Shown: positions 25,101-34,970, counted from the first letter of the stretch. The stretch: DNA of 64,000 nt from Patiria pectinifera (GCA_029964075.1 CM057135.1:20052863-20116862); one strand, 5' to 3'. Made by a program: numbers and translations. Notes: generated by a model from the sequence alone, not told the origin.

Positions 25101-28100
25101 ATTTTATTTAAATTCGTCATTTTTGACTGAGATCTGAGGTTGGGGCTGTGAATGACCCTGTAAAAAGGGCTAGATGACAACATAGAGAGATACACTACAA
25201 CCGAGGATACAGGTGAGAAACTAAGTAATGACGACAAAACATTAGAGACTTACATAATGTTCAGCTTTGGCAGTGGCAGGTTTGGAAGTGGTCACAGTGC
25301 AGGCATCCTGAATGAAAAATAAAGACAATTGTTAGTTTGTACAACAGAGGTCTTAAATGATAACATAGAGAGATACACTACTACCGAGTACATCAGGTGA
25401 TATACTACTACAGAGGACATAAACACAGATATTAGAGACTTACGTTATGTACAGCTTCAGCAGGGCAGCTTTGGTAGTGGTCACAGTGGAATCCTAAAAG
25501 AAAAAGAAAAACGATTGTAAGTTTGTACAACAGAGGTCTTAAATGACAGCATATATATAGAGATACACTACTACCGAGGTGATATACTACTACAGAGGAC
25601 ACAAACACAGAGATTAAAGACTTACATTATGTACAACTTCAGCAGGAGAAGCTTTGGCAGCGGTCACAGTGGCAGCTTTGGCAGTGGTTACATTGGAATC
25701 CTAAAAGAAAACATAAAGACAATTGTCAGTTTGTACAACAGAGGTTTTAAATGACAGCATATAGAAATACACTACTACCGAGGACATCAGGTGATATACT
25801 ACTACAGAGGACACAAACACAGAGATTAAAGACTTACATTATGTACAGCTTCAGCAGGGGCAGCTTTGGCAGCGGTCACAGTGGCAGCTTTGGCAGTGGT
25901 AACAGTGGAATCCTAAAAGAAAAAATACAGACAATTGTCAGTTTGTACAACAGAGGTCTTAAATAACAGAGAGATACACTACTACCGAGGACATCAGGTA
26001 GGACACAAACACAGAGATGAGAGACTTACATTATGTACAGCTTCAGCAGGGGCAGCTTTGGCAGCGGTCAAAGTGGCAGCTTTGGCAGTAGTTACAGTGG
26101 AATCCTGAAAGAAAAAATACAGACAGTCAGTTTGTACAACAGAGGTCTTACATGACAACGCAGAGAGATACACTACTACCGAGTACATCAGGTGATATAC
26201 TACCACAGAGGACACAAGCACAGAGATTATATCCCAGGTCAAAATAAAATAGAGAAAAAATATATTTATTTCCTATTGAAAATACATTTTTTTTAAATCT
26301 ATTTTTTTCCATTGTATTTCGACACCCCCAAAATTAGAGAAAAAATAGAATAGTGAAAAAATATCTTTTTAAAAAATATAGGTAAAATAGGTTGCTATTT
26401 TAAATAAAATAGCATGCTATTAAAAAAAATGTTATTTTTTAAAAATACAAAATGGCGTCTGTCCAAACAACTGTTTTATAATACTTGGACATACATGTTA
26501 ATAGTACACATGTCCTTGTGGACAATAAGCATCTTTAGCAGTCCTCATACAGTACATGAAGTGAGCAAGCAATATGACTGCATAAGAATGGAATAATTGA
26601 GAAAATACATGTATGTCTATTACCATAAACAGTAATAATGCCGTGACAACACAGTGTCCAAACAATTAACATACACATACATCATGCACCAACAAGTTAT
26701 TAAAACAGTTTGGTTCAACATGCTACGGTTGTGCGTGCTTTTTCAGCAAAATACAGCATGAAAAGGTACAAGAATGTTACTCATAATTGTCCTGGAAAAT
26801 CTACTAACCATGTGGTGCACTATAAATAGGGGAATATAAATAGTCATAAAATAGCGTGCAGTTTTAAAAATAGAAATAAAATAGAGTGGCAACATGTATT
26901 CATTTTGATGTAATAGAAATACAATATATTTTGTTCCTATTTTCTAGGAGAAAATAGCTTTAAAATGTATTTTCAATAGGAAAAACATAGCTTCAATAGC
27001 TTCAGCAGGGGCATCTTTGGTAGTGGTCACAGTGGAATCCTAAAAGAAAAAAGAAAAACGATTGTCAGTTTGTACAACAGAGGTTTTAAATGACAGCATA
27101 TAGCAGAGGTGGCAGCAAGTCATTTTTTGCAAGTACAAGTCAAGTCAGTTATTCATCAATACTACCATCATTAGCAATAATTTTATTTAAATTCGTCATT
27201 TTTTGACTGAGATCTGAGGGTTGGGGCTGTGAATGACCCTGTAAAAAGGGCTAGATGACAACATAGAGAGATACACTACAACCGAGGATACAGGTGAGAA
27301 ACTAAGTAATGACGACAAAAACATTAGAGACTTACATAATGTTCAGCTTTGGCAGTGGCAGGTTTGGAAGTGGTCACAGTGCAGGCATCCTGAATGAAAA
27401 AATAAAGACAATTGTTAGTTTGTACAACAGAGGTCTTAAATGATAACATAGAGAGATACACTACTACCGAGTACATCAGGTGATATACTACTACAGAGGA
27501 CATAAACACAGATATTAGAGACTTACGTTATGTACAGCTTCAGCAGGGGCAGCTTTGGTAGTGGTCACAGTGGAATCCTAAAAGAAAAAGAAAAACGATT
27601 GTAAGTTTGTACAACAGAGGTCTTAAATGACAGCATATATATAGAGATACCCAACTACTGAGGTGATATACTACTACAGAGGACACAAACACAGAGATTA
27701 AAGACTTACATTATGTACAACTTCAGCAGGAGAAGCTTTGGCAGCGGTCACAGTGGCAGCTTTGGCAGTGGTTACATTGGAATCCTAAAAGAAAACATAA
27801 AGACAATTGTCAGTTTGTACAACAGAGGTTTTAAATGACAGCATATAGAAATACACTACTACCGAGGACATCAGGTGATATACTACTACAGAGGACACAA
27901 ACACAGAGATTAAAGACTTACATTATGTACAGCTTCAGCAGGGGCAGCTTTGGCAGCGGTCACAGTGGCAGCTTTGGCAGTGGTAACAGTGGAATCCTAA
28001 AAGAAAAAATACAGACAATTGTCAGTTTGTACAACAGAGGTCTTAAATAACAGAGAGATACACTACTACCGAGGACATCAGGTAGGACACAAACACAGAG

Positions 28101-31100
28101 ATGAGAGACTTACATTATGTACAGCTTCAGCAGGGGCAGCTTTGGCAGCGGTCAAAGTGGCAGCTTTGGCAGTAGTTACAGTGGAATCCTGAAAGAAAAA
28201 ATACAGACAGTCAGTTTGTACAACAGAGGTCTTACATGACAACGCAGAGAGATACACTACTACCGAGTACATCAGGTGATATACTACCACAGAGGACACA
28301 AGCACAGAGATTATATCCCAGGTCAAAATAAAATAGAGAAAAAATATATTTATTTCCTATTGAAAATACATTTTTAAATCTATTTTTTCCATTGTATTTC
28401 GACACCCCCAAAATTAGAGAAAAATAGAATAGTGAAAAAATATCTTTTTAAAAAATATAGGTAAAATAGGTTGCTATTTTAAATAAAATAGCATGCTATT
28501 AAAAAAAATGTTATTTTTTAAAAATACAAAATGGCGTCTGTCCAAACAACTGTTTTATAATACTTGGACATACATGTTAATAGTACACATGTCCTTGTGG
28601 ACAATAAGCATCTTTAGCAGTCCTCATACAGTACATGAAGTGAGCAAGCAATATGACTGCATAAGAATGGAATAATTGAGAAAATACATGTATGTCTATT
28701 ACCATAAACAGTAATAATGCCGTGACAACACAGTGTCCAAACAATTAACATACACATACATCATGCACCAACAAGTTATTAAAACAGTTTGGTTCAACAT
28801 GCTACGGTTGTGCGTGCTTTTTCAGCAAAATACAGCATGAAAAGGTACAAGAATGTTACTCATAATTGTCCTGGAAAATCTACTAACCATGTGGTGCACT
28901 ATAAATAGGGGAATATAAATAGTCATAAAATAGCGTGCAGTTTTAAAAATAGAAATAAAATAGAGTGGCAACATGTATTCATTTTGATGTAATAGAAATA
29001 CAATATATTTTGTTCCTATTTTCTAGGAGAAAATAGCTTAAAAATGTATTTTCAATAGGAAAAACATAGCTTCAATAGCTTCAGCAGGGGCATCTTTGGT
29101 AGTGGTCACAGTGGAATCCTAAAAGAAAAAAGAAAAACGATTGTCAGTTTGTACAACAGAGGTTTTAAATGACAGCATATAGCAGAGGTGGCAGCAAGTC
29201 ATTTTTTGCAAGTCCAAGTCAAGTCACAAGTGATTGTTTGCAAGTCCAAGTCAAGTCACAAGTCATTAGGTCCAGTCACAAGTCAAGTCACAAGTCATTA
29301 GGTCCAGTCACAAGTCAAGTCACAAGTCATTTGGTCTAAACACAAGTCAAGTCACAAGTATCTTTGTCCAAGAACACGTCAAGTTGCACATTATTTTGCC
29401 CAGCTGTAATAAGCTAAAAGAATTAACCTGGCGTGAACTTAAGAGCTATTTTGAACATGCCATCTTAATTCCCCTTTTTCAATGTGTTGCAATTACTATT
29501 CTTGTAGTTTATCACATATCTGTCGGATATTAGCCCTTTGTATACTTTAATAAATTTACTTTACATTGTAGAAATAAATGTTGAGATGACCATAAAAAAA
29601 AAGACTTCCTCACTCGATTACATGTAGTATACTGACACTTTATTGTTCAATTTTCATGTATACTTAACGCCTACCAATGGGTTAGGCTATCCGGTATTTT
29701 ACATGCAATTGACAAAGGCCTGCTTTCTTTTCATGAAAGGTTCCTTTCAAAGTTTGTTCAACCAATACATTAAGCAAGAGACAATTGGTCATTGAAAACT
29801 GTAGTTTGTTGTGACAGTCTTATTGAACTCTTTTTAAACTAGTGGGAACTATTCACTTTACTGGATTCAGTCACTGAGGTCTATTTTCTGGAATGAAAAA
29901 GCTAATTAAAAGTATAATAGCTTAATTAAAGTGTAGTGGGTCGCTCGAGTAGCGTCTGACTTGGGTTGGTAGCAAGTCATTTTTTGCAATCCCAAGTCAA
30001 GTCACAAGTCATTGTTTGCAAGTCCAAGTCAAGTAAAAAGTCAAAGCTGGTATTTACAAGTCAAGTCACAAGTCACAAAAATAGTGACTCGAGTCCGACT
30101 CGAGTCCAAGTCACTTGACTTGAGTCAGCAACTCTGGCATATAGAGATACACTACTACCGAGGACATCAGGTGATATACTACTACAGAGGACACAAACAC
30201 AGAGATAAGAGACTTACATTATGTACAGCTTCAGCAGGGGCAGCTTTGGCAGCGGTCACAGTGGCAGCTTTGGCAGTGGTTACAGTGGAATCCTGAAAGA
30301 AAAAATACAGACAATTGTCAGTTTGTACAACAGAGGTCTTAAATAACAGAGAGAGATACACTACTACCGAGGACATCAGGTGATATACTACTTCAGAGGA
30401 CACAAACGAAGAGATTCGAGACTTACATTATGTACAGCTTCAGCAGGAAAAATCAAGACAATTGTCAGTTTGTACAACAGAGGTCTTAAATGACAACGTA
30501 GAGAGATACACTACTACCGCATATGGAGAACTTTGCCACCCATATGTGCAGAAAACCAAAGCCCTGCATGCTCTGCGGTCACACACAACGGTGCATTGAC
30601 CCGGCGACCTGCCCAGCCCCACTGCGTTGACCGGACTATACATAAACAGCAGGTCGATCCTCAGAACAAAAGCGATGTCTGATTTGACAAGAAAAGTGCC
30701 CCTTGTTCTTCTCAACCAATCAAAACGGTTGTTACATGAATGGAAAGCTTATTGTGTTATCTTTCAGAAACCGTGAGAGGTAATTGTATGCGACCGAGTT
30801 CACACGTATGCTGTTCGAAGAAGTAAACCCGCACCCTCAAAAATCGGGGAAATGTGCCGTGACTTCCATAGGAAACGCGAAATTTTCACCGAGTTACCCG
30901 TTTTTCAATGAAAAAGTGCACATAATTATTCGCCTTTAACCATGAAGAAATTATATTCTTTTGAAAGAGGAAAACCTATATTTTATGATGCGATGCAAGG
31001 AAGTAAGTTTAACCAACATACTTTCCGCGTATTAACGAAAGTTTGCTGAGAGCGCCTAGATATGAGCCAGTCTTCCCACGTAAACAGAGCTGCACTGGTG

Positions 31101-34100
31101 GCGAGTGATCAAATGCTCCCTAGTTCTCCATATGGTACATCAGGTGATATACTACTACAGAGGACACAACCACAGAGATTAGAGACTTATATTATGTACA
31201 GCTTCAGCAGGGGCAGCTTTGGCAGCGGTCAAAGTGGCAGCTTTGGCAGTGGTCACAGTGGAATCCTGAAAGAAAACATAAAGACAATTGTCAGTTTGTA
31301 CAACAGAGGTTTTAAATGACAGCATATAGAGATACACTACTACCGAGGACATCAGGTGATATACTACTACAGAGGACACAAACACAGAGATTAAAGAATT
31401 ACATTATGTACAGCTTCAGCAGGGGCAGCTTTGGCAGCGGTCACAGGGGCAGCTTTGGCAGTGGTTACATTGGAATCCTGAAAGAAAATAAAATAAAGAC
31501 AATTGTCAGTTTGTACAACAGAGGTCTTAAATAACAACAGAGAGATACACTACTACTAGGACATCAGGTGATATACTACTACAGAGGACACAAACACAGA
31601 GATTAGAGACTTACGTTATGTACAGCTTCAGCAGGGGCAGCTTTGGCAGCGGTCACAGTGGCAGCTTTGGCAGTGGTTACATTGGAATCCTGAAAGAAAC
31701 ACATGTGAACGCAGTTGTCAAATTATTACTTAGAGGGGTGGTAAGAATTCCATATATGGACAATACTAATATCTATAGTGACTTATTACACTATAAACAT
31801 CTTTATCCCTTCAAAATTCCCTAAAGAGCCATTTTCCCCTGGATTTACCGTGAAACAAGACTTTCACTGATTTTTCAACATATTAAGGGGGATTAGGAGT
31901 CCATGAAAACCCCCTTAGGAAAGTTCTTTGTTTAGATGTCAATGAAAAACGGGTGAATTCACCTGGAATGTGGTACTGCTTTCTGTTATGTAAACAGTGT
32001 CTGTAATCCTAAATGGCAAGGGTCATTAAAAACCTTGAAAAACCCCTTACAGGATTAGTCCTATAATCCCCAGTTAAACATCCGTGATTACAGATTAATT
32101 TCACAGAAAAATGGACTATTAATGGAAATTTAAGGGATAAGATGTTCATAGTGTTATTAACCCCCAAAAAGTGATAACAAATCAAATTTAGCACTGAACA
32201 TTTTTTTAGTATTAACTTAGAAAATACTTATAAATGTTTAGACCAGTCTCATAGGGTTTGTGCACAGGGTGTCTAGTACATGCATGCAACTGGAAATTTA
32301 AAAAAAAAACGAGGAAATTCCCAACCACACAAGACTAATTTGTACATGTACAGTGTTTTTCAATTTGTAATGGCATTCATGAGAAGTAAAAAACAAGGAA
32401 ATCAGCAGATCCGTGGAAAAGTTGCATGCCTGCTAGTATTGTCCGTGTATGGAACTCTTTCCGTTCCATTGTGTACAACTGTGTAACAGGTCCCAGGATC
32501 CAAGGAGAACAAAAGACAAGTGTTATTTCACTGTCACAGCAACAAAATGAAATTGAAAGAAAGCAATTTGATAAACATGTGTTCCCCATCAGTGCTGAAG
32601 TCGAGACCATTTCAAGACCAGGCACAAGACCAGCTTGTAACAGGCACAAGTAACAGGCATAAACCATGACAAAGGAATGGTTTTGTTACAGTTCATTTGA
32701 ATAGCTTAAGACTTGGCTTAAGACTGCTGGTCTTGTGCTGGTCTCGTGATGGTCTTGCTGGTCTTGTGCTAGTCTTGACTACAAGCTACAACACTGGTTC
32801 CCATAAAAATGTGGGACTCCCAGGACAACGTACATGAACATTATCATCAAGTAACAAATTACCAAAGAGGACACAATGCTTTGTTGACTTACATTTACGC
32901 AGCTGGCCAATGAAAAAAAGATGAAACAGAATCACAACTGACTAATAACAATGAAGGCTAGTAAAAAAAAAAAGTGCTTCAATAATAGAGGGGTTTATCT
33001 AGACACATACAATATAATGAAGAAACAGCTTCATTTACCATCATATCAACTGGATGGTTTCTCCAAGGGAGGTCGTCTCCTCCATAGTCATACAGCAACT
33101 GCTCCCCTGCTTCAATTTGTCTCGTTGCAAACAATGCCAGAGCTGGTGTATTGCCAATGACCATTTTTTTCATTTTGCAGTTTGCATCCTGTCCGTCATT
33201 GACCATACGCCCCATCAGTGCTGAATGTGTTGCATCGATGCTAAAACAAAAAGCAAGGCAAATATATGAAATAACTACAGTAGTAAATGGGTTTGTTAGA
33301 TCAGATTGATGTCAATTTAATTACTTCTGTCATCTATCTGTACAGGTATGAGCTTTCATTTGGTTATGAACATGTTCGGGTCTCATTTCTTCTACCTTAT
33401 CATAACACATTTACGCTTCAGCTTATATTTATTGAAGGTTTGTCTTTCTTGACTTCTTCTGCATTATTTATTGCATTTTGCGCACAATTTAAGTGAATCG
33501 GAAATACAAATCTGAAGTCTTATTAATGCTAGAATGAAACAAAAATTTACAGCGAGCCCAGGTTTTAGAGTAAATTTTATTCCAATAGACATACCACATT
33601 GTCTTTGATGCATGTACAAAGAAATACATGTAAGTATTCCTTTCAGGGTATATACAGCTTCTCTCCTGTGGGCCTCATTTGCAGAAATTAAGTCCCCGTG
33701 ATACTGAAGCAGAAAGTCACCTTTTTCAAAGGACTCTTCAGCCAATACCCCGTTGCCTGTAACAGAAGTACATTTAAACAAGGTATCCACAACCTGATTT
33801 GTAAACTTTGTTTAAGGAACTGTTTTAGCTTTGATCTTGTTTTATGCACTGACCAATACAAATTTTGCAAAGACAGATTTGCAAATTTGTGACGTCAACA
33901 ATGGTGGACGCACTTCAAACGTATTGTTGACGTCACAAATTTCGCTAGGCTTTTGCTTTCACGTGAAGTTTGAACCGGGCTTCACAAATGTTAATGCACT
34001 TTTGCATGGTTATATACTGCCAAGAATCTCAGCTTCAAATCCAAAGCATGCTTTCTGGAACAAAAACTACTGAGGGACATTTGCAAACATTAATTTTAGT

Positions 34101-34428
34101 TTATTCTTTACAATTCACAAACTGGGATGGGTACCGTATTTTCGTGCAATGCAGTTTAAAAGATGTTCCCAACATGTTCTCACTTCTCACACAGAAATGA
34201 CATTTAATTGCCAACATTTATTTGCACATCTTTTTAAAATGATGTTGGGAGAGAGTTGTTAACTGGAGAGTAATTGAAACAAGAAAACAAGAGCAAAGAA
34301 ATGTACACGTACTTACCAATTATGCCATTGATGTATTTTGTCACAAGACCTCTCCTGTCTTGTTGAAGTTCAATGATTTTTTCTGCTTCATGGAGGGGAT
34401 TGACACGTTTTCTTTTTGATCTCAGGCT
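14205..34428 (-). CDS. SET methyltransferase - mini-exon array - tyrosine recombinase fusion gene
   Basis: Proposed single gene, read from 34428 down to 14205. Order: a basic-helix exon (34428-34317), two SET exons (33756-33595, 33240-33039), an array of tiny exons (31689-17569), a 42-nt exon (16768-16727) and a terminal zinc-finger/recombinase exon (16113-14205). The argument for one transcript is phase. The second SET exon ends in phase 0, every intact array exon is a multiple of three and open only in phase 0, the 42-nt exon is phase 0, and the terminal exon starts in phase 0. All are on one strand with canonical AG and GT borders. I infer a nuclear chromatin protein with a lysine-methyltransferase head and a DNA-binding/recombinase tail joined by a disordered linker of variable length. 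Three one-base breaks interrupt the frame (see exon entries). The initiator codon was not found. The pieces could instead be two or more genes. No transcript evidence is available here. Confidence 0.55.
16727..16768 (-). CDS. 42-nt exon between array and terminal exon
   Basis: Bounded by TTCTCCTCCCAG and GTAAGT on the minus strand. It encodes GPVSTMYVGEVSND in phase 0, matching the phase of both neighbours. It does not resemble the array mini-exons, so it is probably the constant junction to the zinc-finger exon. Confidence 0.6.
16941..17112 (-). pseudogene. Degenerate mini-exon split by a MITE
   Basis: The outer parts match an array exon in reverse (GCAGCTATGGCAGTGGC at about 16943, CAGTGGCAGCTTTGGCATC at about 17094-17112). 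The donor CTTAC is lost and a small inverted-repeat element sits in the middle. This is the lowest-coordinate member of the array and is not expected to splice. Confidence 0.6.
16970..17081. mobile_element. Small inverted-repeat element with telomere-like core
   Basis: Two exact 28-bp inverted arms (16970-16997 and 17054-17081), each containing two copies of TATGTTCCGAC. The loop includes CCTAACCC then CCTAACCCTAACC (about 17008-17033), a run of the animal telomere motif. It interrupts a mini-exon. Confidence 0.75.
17569..19230 (-). CDS. Mini-exon cluster, copy 1 (nine exons)
   Basis: Exons on the minus strand at 19230-19156 (75 nt), 19038-18940 (99), 18802-18737 (66), 18602-18528 (75), 18390-18316 (75), 18182-18132 (51), 17996-17946 (51), 17810-17760 (51) and 17622-17569 (54). 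Each is preceded by a pyrimidine-rich TTTCTTTTAG or TTTCAG and followed by GTAAGT or GTAAAT. All are multiples of three and encode variants of DSTVTTTKAAPAEAVHN; longer ones add eight-residue TVTxAKAA blocks. The other two frames of the 51-nt exon contain stops, which supports coding in phase 0. The last exon is divergent (DACTVTTSKPATAKAEHN). No signal or membrane segment; the product would be an unstructured Thr/Ala/Lys linker. Confidence 0.65.
19354..20122. mobile_element. AT-rich foldback element, present in all five copies
   Basis: About 770 bp, very AT-rich, with inverted ends TTTCCTATTAAAAATACAT (from about 19396) and, reversed, TTTCCTATTGAAAATACAT (ending about 20110). It replaces the donor side of a mini-exon, leaving a truncated exon (about 20123-20164) with an acceptor but no donor. 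The same insertion occurs at about 22064-22832, 24151-24918, 26230-26998 and 28313-29077, so it was in the ancestral unit before segmental duplication. No transposase frame. Confidence 0.65.
20464..21939 (-). CDS. Mini-exon cluster, copy 2 (eight exons)
   Basis: Exons at 21939-21865 (75 nt), 21747-21649 (99), 21511-21446 (66), 21311-21237 (75), 21099-21025 (75), 20891-20841 (51), 20705-20655 (51) and 20517-20464 (54). Same order as copy 1 minus one 51-nt exon. Splice borders and phase 0 are preserved throughout. A truncated exon without donor ends at 22874 beyond the AT-rich insertion. Confidence 0.65.
23172..24025 (-). CDS. Mini-exon cluster, copy 3 (five exons)
   Basis: Exons at 24025-23951 (75 nt), 23833-23759 (75), 23621-23547 (75), 23413-23363 (51) and 23225-23172 (54). 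The 66- and 99-nt exons of copies 1 and 2 are absent. All are in phase with intact borders. The last exon ends in EHY rather than EHN. A truncated exon ends at 24960. Confidence 0.65.
25254..26104 (-). CDS. Mini-exon cluster, copy 4 (five exons, one with a 1-nt deletion)
   Basis: Exons at 26104-26030 (75 nt), 25912-25838 (75), 25700-25626 (75), 25493-25444 (50) and 25307-25254 (54). The 50-nt exon has GGG where copies 3 and 5 have GGGG. Between about 25120 and 25510 several other homopolymers are also one base shorter than in the sister copies (for example in TTTTTTGAC, GAGGGTTGG, TAAAAAAGGG, GAAAAAATAAAG). This clustering looks like a patch of assembly indel error rather than selection. A truncated exon ends at 27039. 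Confidence 0.6.
27336..28188 (-). CDS. Mini-exon cluster, copy 5 (five exons)
   Basis: Exons at 28188-28114 (75 nt), 27996-27922 (75), 27784-27710 (75), 27577-27527 (51) and 27389-27336 (54). Nearly identical to copy 3. A truncated exon ending at 29118 precedes the intact hAT-like element. Confidence 0.65.
29183..30136. mobile_element. Non-autonomous hAT-like element, CAAGTC-rich
   Basis: A 954-bp element flanked by an exact 8-bp target duplication, GCATATAG (29175-29182 and 30137-30144). Ends are CAGAGGTGGCAGCAAGTC and, reversed, CAGAGTTGCTGACTCAAGTC. An 8-bp duplication with CAG-starting termini is typical of hAT transposons. Both subterminal regions are built from CAAGTC/ACAAGTCA repeats; the middle (about 29400-29930) is unique AT-rich sequence with no transposase frame. 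It sits in an intron of the array. Confidence 0.8.
30218..31689 (-). CDS. Distal mini-exon cluster (first in transcription order)
   Basis: Intact exons at 31689-31615, 31477-31403 and 30292-30218, each 75 nt in phase 0. The exon at 31265-31191 is intact inside, but its donor reads AT instead of GT (CTTAT on the plus strand), so it is probably skipped. The exon starting at 30427 is truncated by a deletion that removes its 5' part and acceptor. The first array acceptor after the SET exons is TGTGTTTCTTTCAG at 31690. Confidence 0.6.
30520..31134. mobile_element. MITE-like element with CATATGGAGAACT ends
   Basis: A 615-bp insertion with exact 13-bp terminal inverted repeats (30520-30532 and 31122-31134). 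It splits intron sequence that is otherwise continuous in sister copies (CTACTACCG before, GTACATCAGG after). No transposase domain in the frame at 30440-30715. Confidence 0.65.
31690..33038 (-). other. Intron between SET exons and the array
   Basis: No intact exon is seen. At 32888-32903 a GTAAGT donor follows only 10 nt after an AG; the flanking TTGTGTCCTCTTTGG resembles the array intron, so this is a decayed mini-exon remnant. Short CTGGTCTTGTG repeats lie at about 32725-32775, with complements at 32605-32640. Confidence 0.45.
33039..34428 (-). CDS. SET domain exons, KMT5A-like
   Basis: Exon A, 34428-34317, is Lys/Arg-rich and ends ...KYINGIIG. Exon B, 33756-33595, continues NGVLAEESFEKGDFLLQYHG and carries the SET N-terminal half. 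Exon C, 33240-33039, runs from IDATHSALMGRMVNDGQ to the hallmark EQLLYDYGGDDLPW. This order (GxG turn, EKGDFL.QYHGDLI, CIDAT, GEQLLYDYG) matches the H4K20 methyltransferase KMT5A/SETD8. The Tyr of LYDYG is kept. The usual NHS of the pseudoknot motif is NDG here, with a Cys just after (ANCKMKK). Exon B is 162 nt where phase needs 163; the slip sits in CTGAAAGGAATAC, where one more G restores TYMYFF. Splice sites are canonical: CTGTTACAG and TTTGTTTTAG acceptors, GTAAGT, GTATGT and GTAAAT donors. The protein start upstream of exon A was not identified. Confidence 0.75.
33883..33942. promoter_or_regulatory. Exact inverted repeat carrying two CRE sites
   Basis: A 20-bp arm (33883-33902, AAATTTGTGACGTCAACAAT) is repeated exactly in reverse at 33923-33942, separated by 20 bp. 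Each arm contains TGACGTCA, the palindromic CREB/ATF site (33890-33897 and 33928-33935). It lies in the intron between the first two SET-region exons. Regulatory use is inference. Confidence 0.5.
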
Positions 34429-34970
34429 CTGAAAGCAATCACATTAAGTTTACCAAATAAACATCTTCTGCACAACGTGGGATACACGTACATTAAGACA
34501 TCAAATGTTGCATCAAAAAGCCCACTTTAATCAGTAAATTACACTAAGGAAGTCACTGGCATGCAACGGCGACGGTCATGTCACATACACAAGCCACACT
34601 TCTAGCTTCACTAAAAAAAAGGTTCAAACAAAAGCATTAAGACGTTGAAAAAGAAATCAAGGAAGCAGAAAATATGTAGGCATATGCAGAAAGAGAAGGA
34701 AAGAGTGTTGCAACCTGACACCACTTTTACATTCATCATCTCAATTGTGTTTATGCATGGATACATTTTATACACCATGCGATTGTGAAAAAAACAGAGT
34801 TGAATACTAACAGTATCAAGTAAGTTCCGTAACAATAGCAGTTGAAACTTGCGTTACAGCTACCGTAATACTAGCCAGAGCAGAAATGTTATGTAGGCCT
34901 ACATGTAGGCCCTGCATGCCTGGCACAAACTCACAATAATGAGTTGAGATATGTACGAGAAATGCTTACC

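Larger units (their letters stand above)
17380..29228 (-). repeat. Five tandem segmental copies of the mini-exon block
   Basis: The landmark GTTATTCATCAATACTACC occurs at 17380, 20274, 22983, 25069 and 27148, and the fifth copy ends at about 29228, giving units of 2894, 2709, 2086, 2079 and about 2080 bp. Each unit holds mini-exons, an AT-rich element and the first ~45 bp of a CAAGTC-rich hAT-like element, at which the copies join. Copies 3-5 are nearly identical and recent. Copies 1 and 2 keep three or four extra mini-exons. The only intact hAT-like element lies at the high-coordinate end (29183-30136), so the duplications post-date its insertion. Confidence 0.85.

Noticed and set aside
17560-31700. 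Plus-strand reading frames rich in GSFGSGHSG across the array
   Set aside because: They are antisense to the mini-exons. Polypyrimidine-AG and GTAAGT borders exist only on the minus strand, and the minus phase is the one kept open in all copies.
17560-31700. Regularly spaced repeats as a possible CRISPR array
   Set aside because: Units are about 190-210 bp, spacers are as repetitive as repeats, splice sites border the units, and the DNA is eukaryotic.
32894-32903. A 10-nt microexon (CTGCGTAAAT) between the SET exons and the array
   Set aside because: It would shift the phase-0 frame. The flanks match a decayed array intron, so it is a remnant rather than a used exon.
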